From: an uncultured Shewanella sp.
GTDB taxonomy: Bacteria > Pseudomonadota > Gammaproteobacteria > Enterobacterales > Shewanellaceae
Direction: 5' to 3'
Length of the DNA: 64,000 nucleotides
Assembly: GCA_947503555.1 (NCBI GenBank)
Contig: CANNEE010000003.1
Coordinates: 62,001 to 126,000, forward strand
Below are positions 10,177 through 18,635 of the stretch, in pieces. The position numbers and the translations under genes are program-made. Position 1 is the stretch's first letter. Each line of letters starts with the position of its first letter. The notes under the pieces are model-generated. The model was not told where the DNA came from. It searched no databases and saw nothing but the letters and a program-made list of their open reading frames with translations.

Positions 10177-10956
10177 ATGGAGAACATTAGAAGTATTTGG
10201 CTATGTTGCCTATTGGTCATTGGTGGACTCATTGCGCCCATTAAAGCCTCAGAGCTTGACTCTCTAAGTTATGTTACCGAGTTATATCCTCCCTATAATT
10301 TTAAAGTCGATGGTCAGCTAACTGGCATCGCCGTCGATATGTTGTTAGATGTATTTAAAAACTCCCAAGCCAAATTGGATAGAAAAGATATTCAGGTAAT
10401 GCCTTGGGGAAGAGCCTATCAATGCGCGGTTAAGGGCCCAAACGTGGTGTTGTTTTCTACGACACGTACTTCCCATAGAGAGCCTTTGTTTCAATGGGTT
10501 GGTCCGATAACCGAGACTCGGGTTGTTCTTATCGCTAGAAAGAGTCGGAATATTCAGCTGTCTTCTCTAGCTCAACTTAAAGATCTGCATATAGGTGTGA
10601 TTCGTGACGATATCGGTGAGCAGATGGTGTTGAGTCAAGGTGTTGACCCGAATCGCATTAAGCGTGTTGGTAAGGCTAGTTCGTTAGCTAAAATGCTAGA
10701 TAAAGGCCGCATCGATCTTTGGGCTTATGAGGAAAATGCCGCCAATTGGTTTATTCGTCAGCAAGGCTTTAATCATCAAGATTTTGAGTCTGTTTACACT
10801 CTCCACGATAGCCAGCTCTATTTTACCTTTAGTAAAGATGTGCCTGCGAGTGTGATCGCAGAAGTGCAACAAGGCATTGATAGAATTAAGCTTGAAAAAA
10901 ACCACCTTGGGCAGACTCGATACCAAGAAATTTTACAGAACTACCTTACTTACTAA
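10177..10956 (+). CDS. Periplasmic solute-binding protein, family 3 (orphan)
   Basis: The open frame is longer, but ATG 10177 (MENIRSIWLCCLLVIGG) is preceded by a GGGGGA site and yields a clean signal peptide ending near IKASE. The mature protein of about 240 residues has SBP_bac_3 features: YVTELYPPYNFKVDGQLTGIAVDM near the N-terminus and a later DLWAYEENAA segment. Such proteins bind amino acids or related small solutes. There are no ABC permease or ATPase genes nearby, so it may be an orphan receptor or feed a distant transporter. A similar gene lies at 12303-13118. Confidence 0.82.
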   Translation: MENIRSIWLCCLLVIGGLIAPIKASELDSLSYVTELYPPYNFKVDGQLTGIAVDMLLDVFKNSQAKLDRKDIQVMPWGRAYQCAVKGPNVVLFSTTRTSHREPLFQWVGPITETRVVLIARKSRNIQLSSLAQLKDLHIGVIRDDIGEQMVLSQGVDPNRIKRVGKASSLAKMLDKGRIDLWAYEENAANWFIRQQGFNHQDFESVYTLHDSQLYFTFSKDVPASVIAEVQQGIDRIKLEKNHLGQTRYQEILQNYLTY

Positions 10957-11117
10957 CTCAGTCACTTTCGATTCACTCTCAAGGTTATGGTGATTAGCCC
11001 GTCTTATCGTCCCCGTCCTATCGCCATTGTTTTATAGATCAATAGTTTTCACTCCTCTTTCCTCAATGTAAGATAGCTAACTTATTTACAAAGCCTTTAT
11101 CAGAATAGGGAGTCATT

Positions 11118-12062
11118 ATGGCTGGTGCGAGTTTGTTAACTTTACTCGATGATATAGCAACAATTTTGGATGATGTTGCCGTGATGAGTAAGGTGGCTGC
11201 TAAGAAAACCGCAGGGGTGTTAGGGGATGATTTAGCCCTAAATGCTCAGCAAGTCAGTGGTGTCTCAGCCGATAGAGAGTTGCCCGTAGTGTGGGCTGTG
11301 GCCAAAGGCTCTTTTCGAAACAAATTGATTTTGGTGCCAGCGGCATTGCTGATCAGCGCCTTTGCGCCTTGGGCTGTGACGCCTTTACTGATGCTTGGTG
11401 GCTTATTTCTCTGTTTTGAAGGTTTTGAAAAGCTTCATCATAGTTACAGTCATAGAAAAGCTAAGTCTGAACAAAGTGAGCAGGAGTTGGTTGATAAAAC
11501 CCTTGCCGATATTAAAGATCTGAAGACTTTTGAAGCTCAAAAGGTAAAAGGTGCAATCAGAACCGACTTTGTACTGTCAGCCGAGATTATTGCTATTAGT
11601 CTTGGTGTCGTCGCTCAGTCTGATTTCATGACCCAAGTGGTGACCCTGTCGATTATCGCCATCTTAATGACAATAGGCGTTTATGGCTTAGTAGCAGGTA
11701 TTGTTAAATTAGATGACCTAGGTTTGTATCTGAGTCAACGTCAAGGAGAGAGCGGCTTTACTGCGTTTGGACGTAAGTTTGGAGTGATGTTGGTAGATGC
11801 TGCGCCCTATTTAATGAAAACGCTAACCATAGTGGGTACTGCTGCCATGTTTATGGTGGGGGGCGGTATTCTTACCCATGGTGTTCACTGGTTTGGTGAC
11901 AAAATTGAGCATGCTGCGGTAGCCATCGAGCAGTCTAGCGCAATTGGTCCTTTGTTGGCCTTTTTCACTCCGAGTCTACTCAATGGCATATTTGGTGTGC
12001 TAGTGGGGGCTATGACTTTGGCGCTCGTTATGGGAGTCAAAAAAATCAAACCAAGTACTTAA
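11118..12062 (+). CDS. DUF808 (YedI-like) inner membrane protein
   Basis: A 314-residue protein beginning MAGASLLTLLDDIATILDDVAVMSKVAAKKTAGVLGDDLALNAQQV-like sequence characteristic of the DUF808/YedI family, with several hydrophobic helices: about 75-100, 155-200, 235-260 and 275-305. GGGAG lies 7 bases before the ATG. Family members are of unknown function and sit in the inner membrane. It stands alone between the two solute-binding protein genes with no sign of an operon. Confidence 0.88.
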   Translation: MAGASLLTLLDDIATILDDVAVMSKVAAKKTAGVLGDDLALNAQQVSGVSADRELPVVWAVAKGSFRNKLILVPAALLISAFAPWAVTPLLMLGGLFLCFEGFEKLHHSYSHRKAKSEQSEQELVDKTLADIKDLKTFEAQKVKGAIRTDFVLSAEIIAISLGVVAQSDFMTQVVTLSIIAILMTIGVYGLVAGIVKLDDLGLYLSQRQGESGFTAFGRKFGVMLVDAAPYLMKTLTIVGTAAMFMVGGGILTHGVHWFGDKIEHAAVAIEQSSAIGPLLAFFTPSLLNGIFGVLVGAMTLALVMGVKKIKPST

Positions 12063-12172
12063 TTTAGTATGGGTTTGTGCTGGATGACATTTGTTACATC
12101 ATATCAATGGAAGCTGGGTTGGTTCGCGAACACGACTTAGATAACCTTGACTTGGGGTTATGAGTACAGCTT

Positions 12173-12187
12173 ACCTCGAGTCGAGGT
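12173..12187. promoter_or_regulatory. 15-bp perfect palindrome upstream of the second solute-binding protein gene
   Basis: ACCTCGAGTCGAGGT is a perfect inverted repeat with a central G, in the 240-base gap upstream of the gene at 12303. It could be an operator. No regulator is encoded next to it, so the assignment is weak. Confidence 0.3.
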
Positions 12188-12302
12188 TAGATAAGTAACT
12201 GGCTTTAAAACAAGGTATTAAATCGAGTTTAAAGAGAGAAAGCCTGCCTGATTTGGAATCTAAGACTAAACTGAGTCTATGGAGTGAAAATGGGTAGGCT
12301 TA

Positions 12303-13118
12303 ATGGGGTATTTTAGGTGTTACTTTGCCTTAATTATTTTGTTCTGGGTTCAAGCTATAGGATTGGTTGGATCTCAGGCGCAAGCCCAATCGCTTTCTCA
12401 AACCCAAGCCCTTCAATCTCAGCGTTTATTGCATTTAGCGACTACTGAGTACCCTCCTTTTTATAGTAAAAATTTACCCGAGTTTGGCCTTGTGCCAGAT
12501 ATCTGTGTCCAGTCATTTGAGCGTATGGGATACCAAGTTAAGGTAAGTTCATATCCTTTTGCACGGGCTGTTAAGTTACTGCAATCAGGCGAGATAGATG
12601 GCTTTTTAGGACTTTGGTATCGTGAGTCTCGCCTTGGGTGGGCGCACTATTCTAAGCCCCTGTTATCCCATAAGATCCGACTTTACAAAAGAGTAGAAGA
12701 TAACATCAGTTTTGATAATTTTGAGTCTCTGCGCCAGTATTTAATCGGTATTGGCCTTGCCTATGCGAATCCCAAAAGTTTTGTCGATGCCAAGCTGAAA
12801 ACGGAAGCGGCAACATCTGATGAGATTAACTTAAAAAAGCTATTTCACGGTCGAATCGATCTGGTTTTAATCAGTGAAAATGTGGCTCAGTATCTAATTA
12901 GCACTGGCCCTGGTCCCTATAGAGGCATGTTTGAGCCAATTGGCAAACCCGTTGGGGAAGAGTGGTTTCATTTTGCGGCCGCCAAAGGTGTAAGTGATCA
13001 TCAAAAGCTGGTGGCTGATTTTAATCAAGGTTTATCCCTGTTAATAGCCGATGGCACCTTGGCTGCAATATTTGAGCGTCATGGCTTTACTCAAAATCAA
13101 ATACCTTCTCAGGAGTGA
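12303..13118 (+). CDS. Periplasmic solute-binding protein, family 3 (orphan)
   Basis: A signal peptide at residues 1 to about 28 (FALIILFWVQAIGLVGSQAQA) precedes a domain with HLATTEYPPFYSKNLPEFGLVPDICVQSF and FARAVKLLQSGEIDGFLGLWYRES, the usual SBP_bac_3 pattern. The mature protein is about 240 residues. No transporter genes are adjacent. Its 3' end overlaps the convergent 5-formyl-THF cyclo-ligase gene by 32 bases. The ligand is probably an amino acid or similar small molecule, inferred from the family. Confidence 0.82.
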   Translation: MGYFRCYFALIILFWVQAIGLVGSQAQAQSLSQTQALQSQRLLHLATTEYPPFYSKNLPEFGLVPDICVQSFERMGYQVKVSSYPFARAVKLLQSGEIDGFLGLWYRESRLGWAHYSKPLLSHKIRLYKRVEDNISFDNFESLRQYLIGIGLAYANPKSFVDAKLKTEAATSDEINLKKLFHGRIDLVLISENVAQYLISTGPGPYRGMFEPIGKPVGEEWFHFAAAKGVSDHQKLVADFNQGLSLLIADGTLAAIFERHGFTQNQIPSQE

Positions 13119-13674
13119 TGATCATGGTTAGTGGAATATCCCAGTGCTCACAGGGAACTGCTTCCACTTGCTGGCAATTGTGGGCGTAGCCGATTGCCAA
13201 GGGTTTAGTCGATGACTCTCGTGTTGCTAGGGTTCTATCATAGTAGCCGCCGCCCATGCCCATACGATTACCTAGCGCATCAAAGGCGACCAGTGGCGTG
13301 ATGATGATATCAAGCTCTTTTGCGGTCATAAGCCCTCTGATATCTAGCTTGGGCTCATCGATTCCATATTGGTTAGACACCATAGGTGTGTGCTTTTGAT
13401 AGTGAAAAAAGAGTAAGTTACCTGGACTAAATGGATGCAGTCTCGGTAAATAAAGCTCGATGCCTTGCTGCCATAATAGATCGATTAAGGGCTGAGTATT
13501 GAGCTCACCGTCATTGGTGAGATAGATAGCCACTTTGTCACCCTGTTTAAGCTTAAGTCGTTTGATAAATTGCGCAGCCGCCTGGGTTGCGCCTTGCTGT
13601 TGCTGAGTTTGAGAAAGTGAGCGACGAGCCTGACGTATTTGCTGTCTTATCTCATTGCGACTGGTTAATTGCAT
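13087..13674 (-). CDS. ygfA: 5-formyltetrahydrofolate cyclo-ligase
   Basis: The enzyme converts 5-formyl-THF to 5,10-methenyl-THF with ATP, recycling a folate that inhibits glycine/serine metabolism. Signature motifs are visible: REIR-type N-terminus (SRNEIRQQIRQARRSL), and GNRMGMGGGYYDRTLA, the glycine-rich nucleotide-binding loop. ATG at 13674 is preferred over a TTG at 13701 because it matches the family's usual N-terminus. It lies downstream of 6S RNA on the same strand, the arrangement known from E. coli, although a repeat array intervenes here. It is convergent with and overlaps the solute-binding protein gene. Confidence 0.92.
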   Translation of the reverse strand: MQLTSRNEIRQQIRQARRSLSQTQQQQGATQAAAQFIKRLKLKQGDKVAIYLTNDGELNTQPLIDLLWQQGIELYLPRLHPFSPGNLLFFHYQKHTPMVSNQYGIDEPKLDIRGLMTAKELDIIITPLVAFDALGNRMGMGGGYYDRTLATRESSTKPLAIGYAHNCQQVEAVPCEHWDIPLTMIITPEKVFDFE

Positions 13675-13801
13675 AGTTTGAACGAAACTAGTGGTTATCA
13701 ATGTTATTAGACGATACAGAGAAAACGCAAAAAAGACTAGTTTAAGGCTTTATCATACATGTTCACCTAGATGTGGTTAATTTGAGGCTAAATAGCGCCC
13801 C

Positions 13802-14372
13802 TGAATCATGCATGAAGTTTAGGTAGTCAGAAAAGTAAAAAACCACTGTCGTAAAACAGTGGTTTTTCATTTGGAATGTTCTCCAAGATGCGATTATTTC
13901 TTAATTGGAATGCATCTCTAGGATACGGTTATTGCGAGGGTGAAGAGTGCTCTTGAACCATGTCTAGTTGTTTTAAAGGGCATAAAAGTAAAAACCACCG
14001 CAGATTCGATGGTTTCTTAATTGGAGTGCTCCCCAAGATGCGGTTATTGCGAGAGTAAAGAGTGCCCTTGAACCATGCATGAAGTTTAGGTAGTCAGAAA
14101 AGTAAAAAACCACTGTAGTTAAACAGTGGTTTTTCATTTGGAATGCTCCCCGAGATACGGTTATTGCGAGAGTGAAGAGTGCCCTTGAACCATATCTAGT
14201 TGTTATAAAGGGCTTAAAAGTAGAAAACCATCGCAGATGCGATGGTTTCTTAATTGGAATGCTCCCCAAGATGCGGTTATTGCGAGGGTGAAGAGTGCCC
14301 TTGAACCATGCATGAAGTTTAGGTAACCAGAAAAGTAAAAAGCCACTGTCGCTAAACAGTGGCTTTTCGTTT
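13802..14372 (-). repeat. Tandem ~117-bp array of 6S RNA 3'-arm copies plus terminator hairpins
   Basis: Directly downstream of 6S RNA the 3' arm of the RNA (plus-strand GGAATGCTCCCCAAGATGC) recurs at 14256, 14140, 14023, 13907 and 13873, after the authentic copy at 14373. Spacings are 117, 116, 117, 116 and 34 bases. Each full unit also repeats the GGTTCAAGGGC segment and carries one of two alternating hairpins: type A (stem CCACTGT/ACAGTGG) at about 14338, 14106 and 13838, and type B (stem ACCATCGC/GCGATGGT) at about 14225 and, degenerate, at 13991. Spacers also alternate, so the array may be built from a dimer of about 233 bp. It contains no plausible protein. Confidence 0.85.
14338..14367 (-). 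terminator. Intrinsic terminator of 6S RNA
   Basis: A 12-bp stem (AAAAGCCACTGT / ACAGTGGCTTTT) with a 6-base loop, followed on the minus strand by TTTTACTTTT, lies 5 bases beyond the 6S RNA 3' end. Related hairpins recur in the array downstream. Confidence 0.75.
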
Positions 14373-14562
14373 GGAATGCTCCCCAAGATGCGGTTATTGG
14401 TGTAAGCCCTTGAACCGTAGGTTCAAGGCGGGTAAATGATTATCTCCTAAGGCTTCTCGATACGAGCCAAGCATGCACAATGTCAATAAAGCATTCACCC
14501 TTAGATTGTAAATATCGGCACAGGGACATTACCAACTGTCCAACACCACAGGGAGCAAAATT
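14373..14562 (-). ncRNA. ssrS: 6S RNA
   Basis: The RNA binds the sigma-70 RNA polymerase holoenzyme and down-regulates it in stationary phase. Read on the minus strand, the region begins near TTTTGCTCCCTGTGG, which pairs with the 3' end GGGGAGCATTCC. It contains the conserved landmarks GCCGATATTT, GGTGAATG, TGCATGCTTGGCTCG, TCGAGAAGCCTTA, and the hairpin CCTTGAACC/GGTTCAAGG. Its length of about 190 nucleotides fits the family (184 in E. coli). The position between zapA and ygfA is the conserved one. The 5' end is approximate to within about 10 bases. Confidence 0.93.
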
Positions 14563-14600
14563 TTGTACTTAAGGTAAGCTCAAAAGCTTACACTCTCAGT

Positions 14601-14918
14601 TTAATCCTTCTTTTGAGAACGCTCAACTAAGGCTTGTTCTAAAGTGGATTGCAGCAGATGGATCTTACCGTCCACCTGAGAAATATATTCTTGATTTTTC
14701 TTCTTTTCTTCATAGAGTTCATGGCCAATATTTAATGCGGCCATGATGGCAATTTCTTCACGACTGATATTATTCGTGCGTGCCTTAAGGGTCGATAATC
14801 TATTTTCAAGATCTTGGGCGACGGCGCGCAGGGCGGCCTCTTGTCCAACTGGACAAGCGATAGAGTATGTGCGGCCCAATAGGGTTATCTCTATGGCACT
14901 GCTACTCATTTGTCGCAA
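14601..14918 (-). CDS. zapA: Cell division protein ZapA
   Basis: ZapA binds FtsZ and bundles its protofilaments at the division ring. The 105-residue protein has the N-terminal strand region (IEITLLGRTYSIACPVGQEAALRAVAQDL) and the C-terminal coiled coil (ISREEIAIMAALNIGHELYEEK, then a helix to the end), as usual for the family. It precedes 6S RNA on the same strand and is divergent from ygfB. Recognition is firm from sequence and synteny. Confidence 0.93.
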   Translation of the reverse strand: MRQMSSSAIEITLLGRTYSIACPVGQEAALRAVAQDLENRLSTLKARTNNISREEIAIMAALNIGHELYEEKKKNQEYISQVDGKIHLLQSTLEQALVERSQKKD

Positions 14919-15309
14919 TCAATCCTTTTTCTCGGCTCTATGGGGCGGACTATATAGGGCTACCTGCAAAAGTGCAAGGTAAGCTAAGTCCAATTAAGTT
15001 CAATGTATACCAACTGCTGCTTCGATAGCCAGAGGTGTTTGAAAAATGGGCGTAAACAACAGCAAATCTTGATTGATAGCTATTGGTTGCTGCTTACCGT
15101 TTATCTACTCTCGCTTATAAGGCGGCAGTTAGCTAAGGTGAGTTAAACCACTTCATATTTGGAAGGGTTTTATTGATGAAAACTCCGCTAGCATTCACAA
15201 ATTACTGTTTAATTGCCAATTTGCGCCCTCAATAGGGGACTATGCTTGGTCGAGGTATCGAACTCTGCTAGCATTGCCCCAATAGTTTTGTTTATTGGAC
15301 ATAAGAGTT
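14919..15309. other. Intergenic region between zapA and ygfB
   Basis: A 391-base gap between divergent genes. It must hold both promoters, but I see no well-formed sigma-70 pair, no RNA structure and no open reading frame of note. Confidence 0.4.
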
Positions 15310-15885
15310 ATGGCAACGCCTCCTTCACTACGTATTGAAAAATTAACCTTAGAGCTAAAAGCCGCCGAAATTGGTCAGCACCCAGCTGAGGTACACGGGG
15401 CTTTAGTAGGCTTGATCTGTGGTGGTGTCGATCAGCGCAAGCAAGCTTGGGTTAAGCCGTTACTTGAGTTGATGAACGATGGTCAGCCGTTACCAATGAG
15501 CTTGCATCAATTAGTGGTGGAGCTGTTTCAAGACACAGTTGCGCGTCTTGCCGAATTTGAATTTGGCTTTAGTCCGCTACTACCAGAGGAAGAAGAGCCA
15601 CTGAGCACTCGTGTTGAGGCGCTATCTTTGTGGGTGCAAAGCTTTTTGACAGGTATTGCCATAGTGCAGCCAAAACTGAATCGTGCATCGGCCGATGTGC
15701 GTGAAGTAATTAAAGACTTAGCTGAAATCGCGCAAGTTGAGTTTGATGTCAGTGATGATGAAGAGTCGGAAGCGGCATATATGGAGCTAACTGAGTTTGC
15801 CCGTATGTCGGCAATTCTTTGTTACTCAGAGTTTGGCCCAGAAGAGCCAAGCCTTGAAGATGACGCTGACACTACCGTCCACTAA
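15310..15885 (+). CDS. ygfB: UPF0149 family protein YgfB
   Basis: The ATG at 15310 (MATPPSLRIEKLTLELKAAEIG) is chosen over a TTG 15 bases upstream because it matches the family N-terminus. The all-helical sequence, with PAEVHGALVGLICGG near residue 30 and ALSLWVQSFLTGI around residue 105, is typical of the UPF0149/YgfB family; the C-terminus is acidic. In E. coli the gene heads ygfB-pepP-ubiH-ubiI; here ubiH follows after 97 bases and pepP is missing. The molecular role is not established in most species. Confidence 0.9.
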   Translation: MATPPSLRIEKLTLELKAAEIGQHPAEVHGALVGLICGGVDQRKQAWVKPLLELMNDGQPLPMSLHQLVVELFQDTVARLAEFEFGFSPLLPEEEEPLSTRVEALSLWVQSFLTGIAIVQPKLNRASADVREVIKDLAEIAQVEFDVSDDEESEAAYMELTEFARMSAILCYSEFGPEEPSLEDDADTTVH

Positions 15886-15907
15886 ACACAGTTTAAAGTG
15901 AATAGTC

Positions 15908-15960
15908 GCCCTGTATCCATCATAGCTGCCGATAGCATAAATACAGGGCTTATTTAATTT
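15908..15960 (+). terminator. Hairpin between ygfB and ubiH
   Basis: Arms GCCCTGTAT (15908-15916) and ATACAGGGC (15941-15949) enclose a 24-base loop and are followed by TTATTTAATTT. It probably reduces read-through from ygfB into ubiH. Confidence 0.55.
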
Positions 15961-15982
15961 GTTTCGTCAGTACGAGTTGTAG

Positions 15983-17257
15983 ATGACAGTTCGAACGCAC
16001 CAACAAGATAGAGTAGAGCAAAACGCCCAAGCCAATGAGCAAGGGCAAGATGTAGACCAAAGCCAGCAATTCGATATCGTTATCGTTGGCGGCGCCATGG
16101 CGGGAGCCACTTTGGCCCTTGGGTTAAGCCAGCTCAATAACAAGCTCAAATCTCCCCTTACTATCGCCTTGATAGAAGCCCATCAGGTTGATGAGACTCA
16201 TCCAGGATTCGATGCGCGCTCTATCGCTATCTCCCAAGGCTCAATCTTTGAGCTTAACCGTCTTGGAATTTGGCCATGGCTTGAAGCGCTAGGTACGCCC
16301 ATTGGCAATATCCATGTGTCGGATCGCGGCCACTTTGGCATGACAGAGCTAAACGCCAGTCAGTTTAATCTCAGCGCTATGGGGCAAGTGGTCGAACTGG
16401 AGCGAGTAGGGCAGGTGCTGTTTAAGCAACTTGAAGCGGCTAATGTAAAGGTGTTTTGTCCAGCCAAACTTAGCCAAATCGATGCCAAGCAGAGTCATCA
16501 TGAGCTAAAACTTGATAGCGGCGAATTGCTCAAAGCCAAACTTGTGGTCGCAGCCGATGGAGTGAACTCTCAGGTACGCCGGGCATTAGGCGGTGAGTTA
16601 ACGAGCCACTCTTTTGGGCAATATGGTTTGATTGCCAATGTGGTAACCGATAAGCCACATCAAAATTGGGCGTGGGAGCGTTTTACCGATACTGGACCAC
16701 TCGCATTGCTGCCTATGTCGAATGTGCAAAATCAGTCTCGTCTTTCCATGGTGTGGGCTCTTGATGAGCAGCAAGCAGCAGAGCTTCAAACCGCCGATAA
16801 AAGCGAGTTTTTAGCACGCCTGCAGCAAGCCTTTGGCAATCGGGCTGGACGCTTTATTGATGTAGGCGCACGCCATAAATATCCTCTTAATCTGTGCTAT
16901 ATGCCTAGGCCGATTTATCACAGGTGTGTCTATATAGGAAACGCGGCTCAGACTCTGCACCCTATAGCGGGTCAAGGTTTTAACTTAGGTCTTAGGGACT
17001 TGGTGGCGCTGCTACAAGTGATAGAGCAAACCGCATTGCGTGGTGAGGATATTGGCGGCGTCAATCTGACCCATGAGTACCTAAAGCGCAGAGAGAATGA
17101 TAGAAGGGAGACGATTAGCAATATCGAATTCCTAGTGCGAGGGTTTTCAAATGATTATTGGCCCTTGGTTGCAGGTCGCAGCCTAGGGCTAAGGTTACTT
17201 TCTTGGGTGCCTTGTTTGAAAACACCGGTTGCCCACAGGGCGATGGGCTGGAAATAA
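15983..17257 (+). CDS. ubiH: 2-octaprenyl-6-methoxyphenol hydroxylase (ubiquinone biosynthesis)
   Basis: This FAD-dependent monooxygenase hydroxylates the aromatic ring during ubiquinone synthesis. The N-terminal extension is hydrophilic, followed by the FAD-binding loop FDIVIVGGAMAGATLALGLS at about residues 29-48. The second FAD motif VVAADGVNSQVRRALG and the third YIGNAAQTLHPIAGQGFNLGLRD are present. In the third motif most relatives have GDAAH; here the sequence is GNAAQ, a variant common in UbiH. It is followed by a paralogue, ubiI, in the same orientation. Confidence 0.9.
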   Translation: MTVRTHQQDRVEQNAQANEQGQDVDQSQQFDIVIVGGAMAGATLALGLSQLNNKLKSPLTIALIEAHQVDETHPGFDARSIAISQGSIFELNRLGIWPWLEALGTPIGNIHVSDRGHFGMTELNASQFNLSAMGQVVELERVGQVLFKQLEAANVKVFCPAKLSQIDAKQSHHELKLDSGELLKAKLVVAADGVNSQVRRALGGELTSHSFGQYGLIANVVTDKPHQNWAWERFTDTGPLALLPMSNVQNQSRLSMVWALDEQQAAELQTADKSEFLARLQQAFGNRAGRFIDVGARHKYPLNLCYMPRPIYHRCVYIGNAAQTLHPIAGQGFNLGLRDLVALLQVIEQTALRGEDIGGVNLTHEYLKRRENDRRETISNIEFLVRGFSNDYWPLVAGRSLGLRLLSWVPCLKTPVAHRAMGWK

Positions 17258-17355
17258 GCCAGTAAAACTAAGTCTTAAAACTAAGCCAGTAAAGCTAAGC
17301 AATAAAGTGTCAGCGTTTATTAGCACTAACCAATAAATGAGAAGGATGCGAGAGA

Positions 17356-18579
17356 ATGTTTACTACCCAAACCTATGATGTCGCTATTGTTGGCGGTGGT
17401 ATGGTCGGTCTAGCCACTGCGGTAGGCTTGGCCCTGCAAAATCTCAATGTGGTGGTGATAGACGCAGGGGAAACCCAAGTGGTGACAGGCGAGCCCAGAT
17501 TAAGGGTCAGTGCCATCAATAAAGCCAGTCAGCGTTTATTGGAAAATCTCGGTGCTTGGCAGTATCTCGACAGTGAGCGCTTAGGTCCTTATCAAAAAAT
17601 GCAGGTCTGGGATAAAGACGGCATGGGGAAAATCGACTTCGATGCCCATAAATATAAGGAAGAGAGTTTAGGCGCCATCATAGAAAATGATGCCATCAGT
17701 TATGCCCTTGCTAAGCGTGCCAGTGAACTGAGCAATCTGACCCATATCGAAAACCAACGTCTAGAGCGCATCGCTTTTGGTGAGCGCGAAGCTTGGCTCA
17801 CTCTAGACAGTGGCGACAACCTGAGCGCTGCACTTGTAGTGGCGGCCGATGGTGCTAACTCTTGGGTTCGCGAGCAGTGCAAAATCCCGCTTATCTTTTG
17901 GGATTATGGTCATCATGCTGTGGTGGCGACGATTCGAACCGAGCTTCCCCATGGTGATACTGCGCGTCAGGTCTTTTTAAAAGATGGTCCGTTAGCGTTT
18001 TTGCCGCTCTATGAGGACAACCTTTGCTCTATCGTTTGGTCCATGCCACCTGAGCAAGCTAAAAGCCTACAAGCTGGCGATACCACAAGTTTTGAGCGTA
18101 GCTTAACTGCTTCTTTCGATGGCCGTTTAGGTCTGTGTAAGCTTGAAAGTGAGCTGCAAGCCTTTCCGCTACGTATGCGCTATGCTCGTCATTTTGCTCG
18201 CCATAGATTAGTGCTGGTGGGTGATGCTGCCCACACCATACACCCATTAGCTGGCCAAGGGGTTAACTTAGGCTTCCTCGATGCCGCAAGTACGGTTGAA
18301 ACTGTGGTGGCTGCCCATGAAGCGGGTAAAGATATTGGAGACTATGCTCAGCTGCGTAAGCTTGAGCGTTGGCGCAAGGCCGAGGCGATGGAGATGATCG
18401 CCTCTATGGAAGGCTTCAAGCATCTGTTTGCCGGTAACAACCCGATTAAGAAGATGTTCCGCGATTTAGGACTAAATCTCGTGGATAACATCAGCCCGCT
18501 TAAATCGCTGTTTATGCAACAGGCGATGGGGAATAAATTGAAGTTACCTGCACTCTGTAAAGCTGAAAAGTCAGCCTGA
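17356..18579 (+). CDS. ubiI: UbiI/VisC-type FAD-dependent ubiquinone hydroxylase
   Basis: A 407-residue paralogue of the preceding gene. The three FAD-monooxygenase motifs are clear: DVAIVGGGMVGLATAVGLA near residue 8, VVAADGANSWVREQC near residue 162, and LVGDAAHTIHPLAGQGVNLGFLD near residue 288. UbiI (formerly VisC) carries out C5 hydroxylation in aerobic ubiquinone synthesis. A good ribosome binding site precedes the ATG. The spacing of 98 bases after ubiH and the terminator after it indicate a ubiH-ubiI unit. Confidence 0.9.
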   Translation: MFTTQTYDVAIVGGGMVGLATAVGLALQNLNVVVIDAGETQVVTGEPRLRVSAINKASQRLLENLGAWQYLDSERLGPYQKMQVWDKDGMGKIDFDAHKYKEESLGAIIENDAISYALAKRASELSNLTHIENQRLERIAFGEREAWLTLDSGDNLSAALVVAADGANSWVREQCKIPLIFWDYGHHAVVATIRTELPHGDTARQVFLKDGPLAFLPLYEDNLCSIVWSMPPEQAKSLQAGDTTSFERSLTASFDGRLGLCKLESELQAFPLRMRYARHFARHRLVLVGDAAHTIHPLAGQGVNLGFLDAASTVETVVAAHEAGKDIGDYAQLRKLERWRKAEAMEMIASMEGFKHLFAGNNPIKKMFRDLGLNLVDNISPLKSLFMQQAMGNKLKLPALCKAEKSA

Positions 18580-18599
18580 CACTTTATTTGCTACTAAAT

Positions 18600-18635
18600 A
18601 TCATTAAGCCTAAGCCGTCGCTTAGGCTTAATGAT
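18600..18635. terminator. Perfect 16-bp-stem terminator after ubiI
   Basis: Arms ATCATTAAGCCTAAGC and GCTTAGGCTTAATGAT flank a 4-base loop, 20 bases after the ubiI stop. The following sequence is only moderately T-rich. Confidence 0.7.

Noticed and set aside
13802-14372. Could the repeat array be a CRISPR?
   Set aside because: The period is about 117 bases, the units are homologous along their whole length, and there are no unique spacers or cas genes.
13973-14386. A 137-residue minus-strand open reading frame across the 6S-derived array
   Set aside because: It is a by-product of the tandem repeat: the peptide itself repeats, crosses terminator hairpins and the 6S 3' end, and has no ribosome site.
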